64,000 bases of DNA, from the NCBI GenBank assembly GCA_021779835.1, contig JAJXZX010000006.1, forward strand, positions 1-64,000, read 5' to 3'. The stretch is from Pseudomonadota bacterium (GTDB taxonomy: Bacteria > Pseudomonadota > Alphaproteobacteria > Rhodobacterales > Rhodobacteraceae). The notes under the pieces were generated by a model. The model was not told the origin of the DNA. It was given only the letters and a program-made list of their open reading frames with translations, and did not search any database. Made by a program: the position numbers and the translations under genes. Each line of letters opens with the position of its first letter. Position 1 is the first letter of the stretch. Shown piece after piece: positions 26,843 through 36,074 of the stretch.

Positions 26843-26875
26843 TATCATATTGATAAACCGCAAAATCATTTATCA
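26843..26875. promoter_or_regulatory. Overlapping AT-rich inverted repeats upstream of the photolyase gene
   Basis: TATCA-TAT-TGATA (26843-26855) overlaps a wider inverted pair TGATAA (26851-26856) and TTATCA (26870-26875). The AT-rich patch stands out from GC-rich surroundings, between dxs and the photolyase gene. It may be an operator or part of a promoter. A second small hairpin, GACGCC-GAA-GGCGTC (26965-26979), lies in the photolyase leader. Function is not known. Confidence 0.3.
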
Positions 26876-26994
26876 GTAACCAAATTCTACCCCCTGGCCT
26901 CTGCTTCTTTTTGGCCTAAATACTCCCTTAACGGAGCCGCGTCTCGCGGCGACCTGAATGGAATGACGCCGAAGGCGTCTCGTTAGGATTACGG

Positions 26995-28407
26995 ATGTCC
27001 GACTCGGCGCCAATCATTGTCTGGCTGCGGCGCGATTTACGGCTGGCGGATAACCCGATGCTTGCCGCCGCTGCCGCCACGGGGAGGCCCGTTGTCCCAG
27101 TTTACCTGTGCGACGAGACGGTCGAGGCGCTGGGGGCCGCGCCGAAGTGGCGGTTGGGTGAGGGGGTTGATGCCTTCGCCAAAGTGCTAACCACAATTGG
27201 CTCTCGGTTGATCCTGCGGCGGGGCGCGGCCTTGGTGGCTTTGCAGCGGTTGGTGGCGGAAACAGGTGCCTCTGCCGTGTGGTGGGGGCGGGCGTATGAT
27301 CCGGCGTCCAAGCGGCGCGATACGGGGGTGAAGGCGGCACTTCGCGCGCTAGGAGTCGATGCGCAGAGTTTTCCGGGGTTTCTGCTGCATGAGCCTTGGC
27401 AGGTGGCGACGGCGCAAGGTGGGTTTTACCGGGTTTACACGCCGTTCTGGAATGCGGTGAAAGGGCGCGATGTCGGGCTGCCTTTGGCGCGGGTGACGCG
27501 CTTGACCGCACCAGCGGTATGGCCCGAAAGCGAGCGGCTGGCGGACTGGCATCTGGGCGAGGCGATGCGGCGCGGGGCGGCGGTTGTGGCCCAGCACGCG
27601 CGGGTGGGCGAGACGGCGGCTGAGGCGCGGTTGGCGGGGTTTCTTGACGCAGGCATCGCGGGCTATCGCGAGGGGCGCGACGTGCCGGGGCGGGTTGGCA
27701 CGTCGCGGCTGTCAGAGAACCTCGCGCTGGGCGAGATTTCGGTGCGCACAGTTTGGCACGCGGGGATGCGCGCCATGCACGAGGGCGCGGCGGGGGCAGA
27801 GACGTTCCTGAAAGAGCTGGTGTGGCGCGAGTTTGCCTGGGCGTTGATGCATCACACGCCACATATCGAGGTCTCGAACTGGCGCGAGGATTGGCAGGAT
27901 TTCCCGTGGCAGGGCGACTCGCTCGTGGCAGAGCGCTGGCGGCGCGGCATGACGGGCGAGCCAATGGTCGATGCCGCGATGCGCGAGTTGTATGTGACGG
28001 GGACAATGCATAATCGGGCGCGGATGATTGCGGCCTCTTATCTGACCAAGCATCTGTTGACCGATTGGCGCATTGGCCAGCGCTGGTTCGCGGAGTGTTT
28101 GATAGATTGGGACCCGGCGGCGAATGCGATGGGCTGGCAGTGGGTGGCCGGATGCGGGCCGGATGCCGCGCCCTATTTCCGGGTGTTTAACCCCGCAACG
28201 CAGGCAGAGCGCTATGACGCGGACCGCGCCTATCGGCGGCGGTTCATTGTCGGGCCGGGCTGTGGCGAGGAGGCGCTGGACTTCTATCGCGCGGCTCCCG
28301 TGGCGTGGCAGCTTGATCCGGGTGCGCCCTATCCTGCGCCCGTGGTGGCCTTGGCAGAGGGCCGCGCGCGGGCCTTGGCGGCTTATGGCGGGCGGCGGGG
28401 GTTATAG
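26995..28407 (+). CDS. phrB: Deoxyribodipyrimidine photolyase
   Basis: The enzyme repairs UV-induced cyclobutane pyrimidine dimers with blue light and FADH. The 470-residue protein has the N-terminal antenna domain (IIVWLRRDLRLADNPML) and the C-terminal FAD domain. That domain has TSRLSENLALGEIS, FLKELVWREFAWALMHH, the GEPMVDAAMRELYVTGTMHN block with NRARMIAASYLTKHLL, and DWDPAANAMGWQWVAGCGPD. These favour a class I CPD photolyase, though a cryptochrome-like role cannot be excluded. Its stop overlaps nothing but abuts the convergent epimerase stop. Confidence 0.93.
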   Translation: MSDSAPIIVWLRRDLRLADNPMLAAAAATGRPVVPVYLCDETVEALGAAPKWRLGEGVDAFAKVLTTIGSRLILRRGAALVALQRLVAETGASAVWWGRAYDPASKRRDTGVKAALRALGVDAQSFPGFLLHEPWQVATAQGGFYRVYTPFWNAVKGRDVGLPLARVTRLTAPAVWPESERLADWHLGEAMRRGAAVVAQHARVGETAAEARLAGFLDAGIAGYREGRDVPGRVGTSRLSENLALGEISVRTVWHAGMRAMHEGAAGAETFLKELVWREFAWALMHHTPHIEVSNWREDWQDFPWQGDSLVAERWRRGMTGEPMVDAAMRELYVTGTMHNRARMIAASYLTKHLLTDWRIGQRWFAECLIDWDPAANAMGWQWVAGCGPDAAPYFRVFNPATQAERYDADRAYRRRFIVGPGCGEEALDFYRAAPVAWQLDPGAPYPAPVVALAEGRARALAAYGGRRGL

Positions 28408-29256
28408 GTTCGTTTCGATGGCCAGCAGCGCCTCTAGCCCCGAGCGGTAGTCAGGGTAGAGCAGTTTGACGCCGAGTTCGGTTTTGATGCGGGTGTTTCG
28501 CACGCGTTTCGATTCTGCGTAGAAGCTGCGTGCCATTGGGGTCATTTCCGCCTCATCAAAGGGGATGGCGGGGGGTAGGGGCAGGCCAAGGAGGGTGGCG
28601 GCGTAGGCCAGCACATCCTCGGGTGCTGCCGGGTCATCGTCGCAGACGTTGTAGATGGCGCCGGGGTTGGGCCGCGCGATGGAGGCGGCGAGGGTTTGGG
28701 CGATGTCTTCGACATGGATGCGGGAAAAGACCTGACCGGGTTTGACGATGCGGCGGGCGCTGCCGTCGCGCACCTTTTCAAACGGGCCGCGACCGGGGCC
28801 GTAGATGCCGGCGAGGCGGAAGATATGCGGCGCGGTGCGGGCGCCGAGCGCGGCCCACGCGGCCTCTGCCGTGACGCGGGCGGCACCGCGGGACGTGGCG
28901 GGGCTGAGGGGGGCGGACTCGTCCACCCAGTCGCCACTGTGGTTGCCGTAAACGCCGGTGGTGGAGAGGTAGCCGATCCATTTGAGCGGGGCGGCGGCAA
29001 TTTTCGGGCCGTAGGCGGCAAGGACGGGATCGCCGGTCGGGCCGGGGGCGACGGAGGTGAGCAGGTGGGTGGCGCGGGTGAGCGCTTGGGTGAGGTCAGT
29101 GCCGGGCCAGATCAGCGGCTCGACCCCTTCGGCGGCGAGGATGGCGGCCTTTTCGGCGGTGCGGGTGGTGCCGATGACGTGCCATCCCTGCGGGATCAGC
29201 AGGTGGGCAAGCGCGCGGGCGGAAAAGCCGTGGCCGATGGAAAGGAGCGTGTTCAT
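28402..29256 (-). CDS. NAD(P)-dependent epimerase-like protein (YeeZ-type)
   Basis: The 284-residue protein begins with a nucleotide-binding fold where the usual GxxGxxG reads GHGFSARAL, as in the YeeZ subgroup of atypical extended short-chain dehydrogenases. YLSTTGVYGNHSGDWVDE and FRLAGIYGPGRGPFEKV are shared with that subgroup. The active-site Tyr-x3-Lys is absent at the usual position (TSRGAARVTAEAAW), so it may bind NAD(P) without classical catalysis. Substrate unknown. It converges on the photolyase gene. Confidence 0.82.
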   Translation of the reverse strand: MNTLLSIGHGFSARALAHLLIPQGWHVIGTTRTAEKAAILAAEGVEPLIWPGTDLTQALTRATHLLTSVAPGPTGDPVLAAYGPKIAAAPLKWIGYLSTTGVYGNHSGDWVDESAPLSPATSRGAARVTAEAAWAALGARTAPHIFRLAGIYGPGRGPFEKVRDGSARRIVKPGQVFSRIHVEDIAQTLAASIARPNPGAIYNVCDDDPAAPEDVLAYAATLLGLPLPPAIPFDEAEMTPMARSFYAESKRVRNTRIKTELGVKLLYPDYRSGLEALLAIETNL

Positions 29257-29330
29257 GGCGGTGATTATCCACGGGGTGCGCGCGCAAGGGAAGGCTTGAT
29301 TTTTGCGCGGCTGCGGTGCGTGATGGGGGA

Positions 29331-29960
29331 ATGAGCGAGGATAAACCAGATCTGGATGCGGCCTATCGGTTGAAAACGCCCGAGGATTCGGTGCGGCTTT
29401 ATCGCGAGTGGTCGCAGAGCTATGATGCGGGGTTTGCCGCCGCGCAGGAGTATCGGCTGCCCAATGCGGTGGCAGAGGCTTTTGCGGCAGCGGCAGGGCG
29501 AGGTCCGGTGTTGGATGTCGGCGCCGGGACCGGGCTGTTGGCGGCGCGGCTGCGTGCGTTGGGGGTAGAGCCGGTCGATGGCATTGATATTTCCCCCGAG
29601 ATGTTGGCGGTGGCAGCGGCTAAAGGGATCTACCGCGCGACGCATCTGGCCGACTTGACGCGCGGGGTGGCGCTGGCGGATCGCACCTATAACGGCGTGG
29701 TCAGTTCCGGGACGTTCACCTATGGCCATGTCGGGCCGGGGGCGTTTGACGAGCTTTTGCGGCTTGCTGCACCGGGCGCGCAATTTGCGCTGTCGATCCA
29801 TACGGGCGTCTATCGTGACGCTGGGTTTGCCGCGAAGCTTGAGGCTTTGGGCGCGCAGATTACCGACCTGCGGCTGGAAGAGGTCGCGGTCTATGGCGCG
29901 GCGGCGGATGCGTCGCATCGGGATCATCGCGCCGTGATCGCACTGTTCCGCAAGGCCTGA
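29331..29960 (+). CDS. Class I SAM-dependent methyltransferase
   Basis: The 209-residue protein has motif I in VLDVGAGTGLLAARL, a following acidic end in VDGIDISPEMLAVA, and ADLTRG and FDELLRLAAPGAQFALSIH in the later motifs. The N-terminal LYREWSQSYDAGF is typical of small-molecule methyltransferases. The substrate is not known. ATG 29331 is chosen as the first in-frame ATG, 74 bases from the divergent epimerase start. Confidence 0.85.
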   Translation: MSEDKPDLDAAYRLKTPEDSVRLYREWSQSYDAGFAAAQEYRLPNAVAEAFAAAAGRGPVLDVGAGTGLLAARLRALGVEPVDGIDISPEMLAVAAAKGIYRATHLADLTRGVALADRTYNGVVSSGTFTYGHVGPGAFDELLRLAAPGAQFALSIHTGVYRDAGFAAKLEALGAQITDLRLEEVAVYGAAADASHRDHRAVIALFRKA

Positions 29961-29973
29961 TCGCGTCGGCAGT

Positions 29974-30849
29974 TCAGCGTGTCGGCACGGGCACCTCGCC
30001 CCGGTAATCGTAAAAGCCGCGCTGGGTTTTGCGGCCAAGCCAGCCAGCCTCGACATATTTCGTCAAGAGGGGGCAGGGGCGGTATTTCGTGTCGGCCAAT
30101 CCTTCATGCAGCACGTTCATGATGGCGAGGCAGGTGTCGAGGCCGATGAAATCTGCAAGCTCCAGCGGGCCCATCGGGTGGTTTGCGCCTAGTTTCATCG
30201 ATTCGTCGATGGATTTGACCGAGCCGACCCCTTCATAAAGCGTGTAGACCGCCTCGTTGATCATCGGCATCAGGATGCGGTTGACGATGAAGGCGGGGAA
30301 ATCCTCGGCGGTGGCGGAGGTCTTGCCGAGGCGCTCGACCACGGCGTGCAGCGTATCGTAGGTCTCAGCGTTGGTGGCGATGCCGCGGATCAACTCGACC
30401 AGTTGCATCACGGGGACCGGGTTCATGAAGTGGAAACCCATGAATTTTTCCGGCCGGTCGGTGCGCGAGGCAAGGCGGGTGATCGAGATCGAGGAGGTGT
30501 TGGAGGTGAGGATCGTGGACGGTTTCAGATGCGGCAGCAGATCCTCGAAAATCGCCTGCTTCACGGTTTCGCGCTCGGTCGCGGCCTCGATGATGAGGTC
30601 GCATTGGCCGAGGTCGGCGAGTTTGAGCGTGGTCTTGATGCGCGCCATCGCGGCGGCCTTGACCTCTGCCGTGACCTTGCCGCGCGCGACCTGGCGTTCG
30701 ATGTTGCGGTCGATCAGCGCGACGGCCTTGTCGAGGCTCTCCTGACTGATGTCGGTCATCAGGACGTCATAGCCTGCGAGCGCGAAGACATGTGCGATGC
30801 CGTTGCCCATCTGGCCTGCGCCAACGATGCCGACCGAGCTGATTTCCAT
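29974..30849 (-). CDS. hbd: 3-hydroxybutyryl-CoA dehydrogenase
   Basis: The enzyme interconverts acetoacetyl-CoA and 3-hydroxybutyryl-CoA. The 291-residue protein starts at ATG 30847-30849 (MEISSVGIVGAGQMGNGIAH, Rossmann motif). It shows IIEAATERETVKQ, the catalytic His in MGFHFMNPVPVM and NRILMPMINEA, and the C-terminal dimerisation domain with GPLELADFIGLDTCLAIM. It is likely part of beta-oxidation or polyhydroxybutyrate turnover. It lies downstream of etfBA on the same strand, a frequent order in this group, although a plus-strand DUF6473 gene sits between. Confidence 0.94.
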   Translation of the reverse strand: MEISSVGIVGAGQMGNGIAHVFALAGYDVLMTDISQESLDKAVALIDRNIERQVARGKVTAEVKAAAMARIKTTLKLADLGQCDLIIEAATERETVKQAIFEDLLPHLKPSTILTSNTSSISITRLASRTDRPEKFMGFHFMNPVPVMQLVELIRGIATNAETYDTLHAVVERLGKTSATAEDFPAFIVNRILMPMINEAVYTLYEGVGSVKSIDESMKLGANHPMGPLELADFIGLDTCLAIMNVLHEGLADTKYRPCPLLTKYVEAGWLGRKTQRGFYDYRGEVPVPTR

Positions 30850-31013
30850 CCGTGCCACGCCCCTTGTGATCTTTTGCCCGACCATATGCGGCGGTGCGGC
30901 GCGGGCGCAAGGGCGCGAGATCGTGAAAATATGGCTCAATTTGCGAGTTTAGCCATTTGGAAACATCCGAGTCGCATTCTCCGCGTCGGGTAAAGCGACA
31001 AATGGTGGGTAAA

Positions 31014-31844
31014 ATGGCGTTTGAAGGAATGGGCGAGCGTGCCCTTGACTATGATCCGTGTCGTTATGGCACATCGAAACTTCTGTTTCGCGGACCGCGG
31101 CGGCGGCTGGAGGGGGACTATTGTGCGGTATTGGGCGGCACAGAAACCTATGGGCGCTTCATTGAAAAACCCTATCCCGCGCTGATTGAAGGGGCGACGG
31201 GCCTGCGGATGGTCAATCTTGGCTATGTCAACGCCGGGGTTGATGTGTTTCTGAACGATGCCGAGGTGACAGAGGCCTGCCAGCACGCGCGGACGACGGT
31301 GGTGCAGGTGCTTGGCGCACATAACATGTCGAATCGCTATTACGCAGTGCATCCGCGGCGGAACGATCGCTTTTTGCGCGCATCGCCGCTGATGAAATCG
31401 CTGTTCCGCGAGGTGGATTTCACCGAATTCCACTTTACCCGGCATATGTTGTCGGCGTTGCAGGCGATCTCGCCGGATAAGTTCGCCGTGGTGGTGGACG
31501 AGCTACAAATGGCTTGGGTCGCGCGGATGAAGCAGTTGCTGACGCGATTGGGCAGCAAGACGGTGCTGCTGTGGCTTGCGGATCACGCGCCGGAGCAGGC
31601 CGGTACGCCGCCGCGGCTTGACCATGACCCGCTGTTGGTGAATCGGGCGATGGTTGACGAGGTGCGGATGCGCGCGACGGTCTATCTCGAAATGGTCATC
31701 TCGCAAGATGCGATGGCACATGGGGTCGAGGGGATGGTGGTGTCGCCCTTCGATCAGGCGGCCGCGGTTGGCGTGCCTGGGCCTGCGGTGCATCAAGAGG
31801 TGGCGCGACAGTTGGCGCCGGTGTTGCGCGGGCTGATGTCGTAA
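31014..31844 (+). CDS. DUF6473-family protein of unknown function
   Basis: The 276-residue protein matches a family largely seen in Rhodobacterales: ALDYDPCRYGTSKLLFRGPR, GDYCAVLGGTETYGRFI, NLGYVNAGVDVFLND, VIQVLGA-like VVQVLGAHNMSNRYYAVHPR and LLWLADHAPE are landmarks. The GGTETYG and NLGYVNAG motifs suggest an SGNH-hydrolase-like or sulfotransferase-like fold acting on small molecules or surface glycans; this is inference. Start uncertain (31014 or 31029). It is the only plus-strand gene among hbd, etfA and etfB and has a terminator after it. Confidence 0.75.
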   Translation: MAFEGMGERALDYDPCRYGTSKLLFRGPRRRLEGDYCAVLGGTETYGRFIEKPYPALIEGATGLRMVNLGYVNAGVDVFLNDAEVTEACQHARTTVVQVLGAHNMSNRYYAVHPRRNDRFLRASPLMKSLFREVDFTEFHFTRHMLSALQAISPDKFAVVVDELQMAWVARMKQLLTRLGSKTVLLWLADHAPEQAGTPPRLDHDPLLVNRAMVDEVRMRATVYLEMVISQDAMAHGVEGMVVSPFDQAAAVGVPGPAVHQEVARQLAPVLRGLMS

Positions 31845-31845
31845 A

Positions 31846-31869
31846 AAGGCCCGCCTTGGGGCGGGCCTT
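31846..31869. terminator. Bidirectional terminator between DUF6473 and etfA
   Basis: A perfect 10-base stem AAGGCCCGCC (31846-31855) and GGCGGGCCTT (31860-31869) has a 4-base loop. On the minus strand it runs into TTTTTA, so it best serves the etfBA transcript, whose stop is at 31893. On the plus strand it begins right after the DUF6473 stop codon. Confidence 0.85.
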
Positions 31870-31892
31870 GATATCTCGCGGTGCGGTCGGGG

Positions 31893-32819
31893 TCAGAGCT
31901 TGGAGATCAACTCTGGCACCGCGGTGAAGAGGTCGGCGACCAGACCGTAGTCGGCAACCTGGAAGATCGGGGCTTCGTCGTCTTTGTTGATGGCGACGAT
32001 GACCTTTGAGTCTTTCATGCCGGCAAGGTGCTGGATCGCGCCCGAGATACCGATCGCAACGTAGAGGTTCGGTGCCACGACCTTGCCGGTTTGGCCAACC
32101 TGCCAGTCGTTGGGGGCGTAGCCAGAATCGACGGCGGCACGGCTGGCCCCGACGGCGGCACCGAGCTTGTCGGCCAACTGCTCGATCAGGTGGAAGTCGG
32201 CCTGGCTGCCAACACCACGACCGCCTGAGACGACGATGCCCGCCGAAGTGAGTTCGGGGCGGTCTGAAGAGGCCGTCTTGTCCTCGACCCAAGCCGAAAG
32301 CGCCGGGTCTGCGGCGGCGGCGATGTTTTCCACCGGAGCCGAGCCTCCAATGGCAGCGGGTTCGAAGGTCGAGGTGCGGATTGTCAGCACCTTTTTCACA
32401 TCCGAGGATTTCACGGTCTGGATCGCGTTGCCGGCGTAGATCGGACGCTCGAACGTTTCGGCATCGACCACGCCCGAGACATCGGAGAGCACCATCACAT
32501 CGAGAAGCGCCGCGACGCGGGGCAGGATGTTCTTGGCATCCGAGGTGGCCGGGGCGACGATATGGGTGTAGTCGCCCGCAAGGCTGACGATTAGCGCGGC
32601 CATCGGTTCGGCCATGACGTGACAGTAGGATTTATCGCCCGCGAACAGCACCTTTTGCACGCCGTCAAGCGTGGCAGCGGTTGCCGCGGCCGCATCGCCA
32701 CCTTGGCCCGCGATCAGCACGGTGACGGGGCCTATCAGCTTGGCTGCGGTCAGCGCCTTGGCGGTGGAATCGACCGAAAGCTGACCGTCGGTCACTTCGC
32801 CGAGAAGAAGAACAGCCAT
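31893..32819 (-). CDS. etfA: Electron transfer flavoprotein alpha subunit
   Basis: EtfA with EtfB carries electrons from acyl-CoA and other dehydrogenases to the ETF-quinone oxidoreductase. The 308-residue protein has the N-terminal Rossmann-like domain ([32 protein letters not shown]) and the C-terminal FAD-binding domain ([48 protein letters not shown]). Its ATG overlaps the etfB stop by one base. The methylsuccinyl-CoA dehydrogenase encoded at 49225 is a likely electron donor. Confidence 0.97.
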   Translation of the reverse strand: MAVLLLGEVTDGQLSVDSTAKALTAAKLIGPVTVLIAGQGGDAAAATAATLDGVQKVLFAGDKSYCHVMAEPMAALIVSLAGDYTHIVAPATSDAKNILPRVAALLDVMVLSDVSGVVDAETFERPIYAGNAIQTVKSSDVKKVLTIRTSTFEPAAIGGSAPVENIAAAADPALSAWVEDKTASSDRPELTSAGIVVSGGRGVGSQADFHLIEQLADKLGAAVGASRAAVDSGYAPNDWQVGQTGKVVAPNLYVAIGISGAIQHLAGMKDSKVIVAINKDDEAPIFQVADYGLVADLFTAVPELISKL

Positions 32820-33580
32820 CAGAGCACCCCCGCTTCGTCTTTGAGTTTGGCAATCAGTTCGTCAACCGAGGCGACCTTGACGCCAGCCTTGCGGCCAGCC
32901 GGCTCGGTGGTTTTCACGACCGTGAGGCGTGGCGTGACATCGACGCCGTAATCGGCGGGCGTCTTTTCCTCGAGCGGTTTTTTCTTTGCCTTCATGATGT
33001 TGGGCAAGCTGGCATAGCGCGGCTCGTTCAGGCGCAAATCAACCGTGACGACGGCGGGCATTTTGACGCGGATCGTCTGCATGCCGCTGTCAACCTCGCG
33101 GGTGACAAGCGCGTCGGCGCCTTCGATGTCGAGTTCGGAGGCGAAGGTGGCCTGCGACCAGCCCAGCAGGGCAGAGAGCATCTGGCCGGTGGCGTTCATG
33201 TCGTTGTCGATCGCCTGCTTGCCACACAGGACGAGGCCGGGTTGTTCGGCATCGACGACGGCTTTCAGCAGTTTGGCGACCGCCAGCGGCTCGATATCGG
33301 TCTGAACGTTGTCAGTGGCCTCGATCAGGATGGCGCGGTCGGCACCCATCGCCAGCGCGGTGCGCAGGGTTTCCTGTGATTGCTTAACGCCAATCGAGAC
33401 GACGATGACTTCCTCGGCCTTGCCGGCCTCTTTCAGGCGGATCGCCTGTTCGACGGCGATTTCGTCGAAGGGGTTCATCGACATTTTCACGTTGGCAAGA
33501 TCGACACCGGACCCGTCCGCCTTGACGCGAACCTTCACGTTGTAGTCGATCACGCGTTTTACCGGCACCAGAACCTTCAT
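32819..33580 (-). CDS. etfB: Electron transfer flavoprotein beta subunit
   Basis: The 253-residue protein begins [19 protein letters not shown] and shows the family block [47 protein letters not shown] and an AMP-binding pattern. It forms a heterodimer with EtfA, whose gene follows with a one-base overlap. The 135 bases upstream carry the likely promoter, before which lie the twin-membrane-helix and pduO genes on the same strand. Confidence 0.97.
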   Translation of the reverse strand: MKVLVPVKRVIDYNVKVRVKADGSGVDLANVKMSMNPFDEIAVEQAIRLKEAGKAEEVIVVSIGVKQSQETLRTALAMGADRAILIEATDNVQTDIEPLAVAKLLKAVVDAEQPGLVLCGKQAIDNDMNATGQMLSALLGWSQATFASELDIEGADALVTREVDSGMQTIRVKMPAVVTVDLRLNEPRYASLPNIMKAKKKPLEEKTPADYGVDVTPRLTVVKTTEPAGRKAGVKVASVDELIAKLKDEAGVL

Positions 33581-33715
33581 CGGCGTGTCTCTCCTATATC
33601 AGTGCCCCCCGTGGGCTGGGGGGCTGGCAAGCTTGTCTAGGGTGTTAGCCGCAATGCAGCGCGAAAAACAGGCTAAAATCGACATGAAGGCGCGTTGCGA
33701 CGTCGCGTTTTCGGG

Positions 33716-34288
33716 TCAGCGGGTGAGGCCGGGAACCCAGAGGACGTCTGCCTTGCCATCATCATTGGCGACGCGACCGGCGACGAAGAACCAGTCGGAC
33801 AGACGGTTGAGGTATTTGATGGCCTCTGGGTTGATCTCTTCCAGCGTGGCGGCTTCGACCGTCAGGCGTTCGGCGCGGCGTGAAACGGTGCGGCAGAGGT
33901 GGAGATGGGCGGAAAGCGCGGAGCCGCCGGGCAGGATGAAGCTGCGCAAGGGCGCAAGGTTTGCGTTCATCGCGTCGATTTCGGATTCGAGGCGCGCGAC
34001 CTGACTGGCGATGATGCGAAGGGGGGGATAGGCGGCCTCTGCGTCCTTTTCCATCTCTGGCCGACAAAGGTCGGCGCCAAGATCGAAGAGGTCGTTCTGG
34101 ATGCGGGCGAGGGCCGCGTCCATCTCGCCCGTGGCGTGGAGGCGCGCGAGGCCGAGGGTGGCATTGGTTTCATCGACCGTGCCGTAGGCGGTAACGCGGG
34201 CAGAGTGTTTGGCGACGCGCGCGCCATTGCCAAGCGCGGTTTCGCCAGCGTCGCCGGTTTTGGTGTAGATGCGGTTCAGGACGACCAT
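33716..34288 (-). CDS. pduO: Cob(I)alamin adenosyltransferase, PduO type
   Basis: The enzyme makes adenosylcobalamin from cob(I)alamin and ATP. The 190-residue protein has the N-terminal ATP-binding motif TKTGDAGETALGNGARV, YGTVDETNATLGLARL, the SFILPGGSALSAHLHLCRTV segment and RRAERLTVE with YLNRLSDWFFVAGR at the end. Adenosylcobalamin is required by methylmalonyl- and ethylmalonyl-CoA mutases, consistent with the mcd gene elsewhere in the window. Its ATG overlaps the stop of the small membrane protein gene by one base. Confidence 0.95.
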   Translation of the reverse strand: MVVLNRIYTKTGDAGETALGNGARVAKHSARVTAYGTVDETNATLGLARLHATGEMDAALARIQNDLFDLGADLCRPEMEKDAEAAYPPLRIIASQVARLESEIDAMNANLAPLRSFILPGGSALSAHLHLCRTVSRRAERLTVEAATLEEINPEAIKYLNRLSDWFFVAGRVANDDGKADVLWVPGLTR

Positions 34289-34494
34289 CAGTGCAGCCCC
34301 CGGCGGAAGTAGACCCAGATCAGGACGAGGATGATCGCGACGAACTGCGCGTAGATGCGGTAGCGCATCAGGCGGTTGGCGTTTTTCGCGTGGAATTTGC
34401 CGCTGACGCCGAAGCTGCCGATGCCGGTGATGAGGATGCCCGCGACCAAGAGGACCGCGATGACGACAAGGATGAAAAGCGGATCGTGGAACAT
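34288..34494 (-). CDS. Twin transmembrane helix small protein (HIG1-like)
   Basis: The 68-residue protein has two membrane helices (about residues 5-27 and 47-64) joined by a short basic loop with GKFHAKNANRLMRYRIYAQF. This matches the small twin-helix proteins related to the HIG1 domain family, common in alphaproteobacteria next to the PduO gene. HIG1 proteins in mitochondria help respiratory complexes; the bacterial role is not established. It is co-translated with pduO. Confidence 0.87.
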   Translation of the reverse strand: MFHDPLFILVVIAVLLVAGILITGIGSFGVSGKFHAKNANRLMRYRIYAQFVAIILVLIWVYFRRGLH

Positions 34495-34583
34495 GGGCGC
34501 GTCTCCGGTGAGCTAAGCATTGATTTAGCGTGCTGATGGGGGAAAGCGAACCGAAAAGCGCTGCGGCAGATGCGCCCAAGAGG

Positions 34584-35414
34584 TTAGCCCTTGGCGATGA
34601 GCCAGTCGAGTGTGCGGGTCGGCAGCAGGCGTTTTAGCGCGCCCATCAGGTAGGTCGGCGTGGTGACGTAGTAGCGTGCGCGGGGGCGCGGGCTTTCTAA
34701 CGCGTGGATCAGCTTTTTGGTGACGGCAGCGGGGGTAAGTTGGAATGGGTCGGGGCCGCTGGAGTTATAGAGGCGGGTGCGCAGGTTGGCGCGGTATTGT
34801 TCGACGCGGGGCGAGGCCTCCCAGTCTATCCAAGCCTCGAAATGCGGGATCGAGTTGACGCGGATCTTGGTGCCGATGGGGCCGGGCTCGATCAGTGAGA
34901 TATGCAGGGGGGTGCCGCGCATTTCGATGCGAAGGACGTCGGTGAGGCCCTCCAGCGCGAATTTGGTGGAGACATAGGCGCCACGCCATTTGGCACCGAC
35001 AAGGCCGAGGACCGAGGAGCATTGCACGATGCGGCCGTGGCCTTGCGCGCGCATGGTGGGGATCAGGCGGCGGGTGAGGTCGTGGGTGCCGAACAGGTTG
35101 GTCTCAAATATCTCGCGCAGCGCGGCTCGGGGGATGTCCTCTACCGCGCCGGGGCAAGCGAAAGCGCCGTTGTTGAAGAGCGCGTCGAGGGTGCCGCCGG
35201 TGCGGGAAAGTGTCTCTGATACAGCGGAATCGAGGCTGGATTCAGAGGCGAGGTCTAGCGGGAAGCTTTCCAAACCTTCGTCGCGCAGGCGGGCGCAGTC
35301 GTCCTCGGACCGGCAGGTGGCAAAGACGCGCCAGCCGCGTTGGTGCAGCGCGTGGGCGGCGTCATAGCCGATGCCGGAGGAGCAGCCGGTGATGAGGATG
35401 GAGCGGGGCGGCAT
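34584..35414 (-). CDS. Short-chain dehydrogenase/reductase
   Basis: The 276-residue protein is a classical SDR: NAD(P) motif TGCSSGIG, NNGA in ALFNNGAFACPG, catalytic Ser in VQCSSVLGLVG and Tyr-x3-Lys in GAYVSTKFALEGL. The C-terminus is longer than in small SDRs and has YLMGALKRLLPTRTLDWLI, typical of SDRs acting on lipids or steroids. The substrate cannot be assigned. It is 89 bases upstream of the twin-helix gene on the same strand. Confidence 0.88.
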   Translation of the reverse strand: MPPRSILITGCSSGIGYDAAHALHQRGWRVFATCRSEDDCARLRDEGLESFPLDLASESSLDSAVSETLSRTGGTLDALFNNGAFACPGAVEDIPRAALREIFETNLFGTHDLTRRLIPTMRAQGHGRIVQCSSVLGLVGAKWRGAYVSTKFALEGLTDVLRIEMRGTPLHISLIEPGPIGTKIRVNSIPHFEAWIDWEASPRVEQYRANLRTRLYNSSGPDPFQLTPAAVTKKLIHALESPRPRARYYVTTPTYLMGALKRLLPTRTLDWLIAKG

Positions 35415-35507
35415 AGAGATTCTCCTGCAACGGCGGCGTTTTGGGAAACGCTTGGGCGGTGCGCCTGTGCTTAGTCGGGAGCGATCCGTTGGGCAAGCGC
35501 GAGAGCT

Positions 35508-35933
35508 TCAGGGCGCTGGCTTGAGGAATTTTTCCATCACATAGCCGTCGAGGCCGTCGCCCTCAATACGGATATGGACCCAGCCGTTGCTGCGCGCGAT
35601 GACGAGGGCAGTGTCGCCGCGCAAAAGCGTGCCGAGCGAAGCGGTGGTAGTGGAGGGGCCGGAGCGGACGTTGACCGCGCTGGCGGTCAGGGTGGCGAAT
35701 TCGCGTGCGGGTGTTGGGGCCGGCGCCAGGGTGCCGACGAGGGCCTGTTGGCGCGGGGTTGGCGTCGCGAGGGTGGTGGGCGGGGTGTAGCGCACGTTGG
35801 TCGGTGCGGCCGGCACCGCGACCGGGGTGGGGCGTTGCGAAACCAAACCGATTTGCGGTGCGTCAGGGTTGCGCCCCCCGAGCATGAGAGCCGCAAAAAG
35901 CGCGGCAATCAGCAGCGCGGTTAATCGGAACAT
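35508..35933 (-). CDS. Secreted or anchored SH3-domain protein
   Basis: The 141-residue protein has an N-terminal hydrophobic segment (MFRLTALLIAALFAALMLGG) acting as signal or anchor, a Pro/Thr/Ala-rich linker (about residues 25-75), and a bacterial SH3 domain at the C-terminus. That domain shows ASAVNVRSGPST, LLRGDTALVIARSNGWVHI and GYVMEKFL. Such domains bind peptidoglycan peptides or partner proteins in the periplasm. The ATG at 35931-35933 is preferred to an upstream GTG. Confidence 0.85.
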   Translation of the reverse strand: MFRLTALLIAALFAALMLGGRNPDAPQIGLVSQRPTPVAVPAAPTNVRYTPPTTLATPTPRQQALVGTLAPAPTPAREFATLTASAVNVRSGPSTTTASLGTLLRGDTALVIARSNGWVHIRIEGDGLDGYVMEKFLKPAP

Positions 35934-36074
35934 TGTCAGGCCCACCGTTTATTCTCGCGTCATCCTATCGCGGATGGGGTGCGCGGCGGGACGGGAAATG
36001 CCGGATTCTTTCCCCGTAGCCGACGCGCACTTTTCGGTCTGGACCGAGCGCGGCGCGCGCCTTACACAACATCC

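Noticed and set aside
26965-26979. Small hairpin in the photolyase leader as terminator of dxs
   Set aside because: Six-base stem with no T-run, and it lies only 16 bases before the photolyase start.
28402-29256. Classical SDR with full active site
   Set aside because: The Tyr-x3-Lys motif was not found at the expected place, so only an epimerase-like fold is called.
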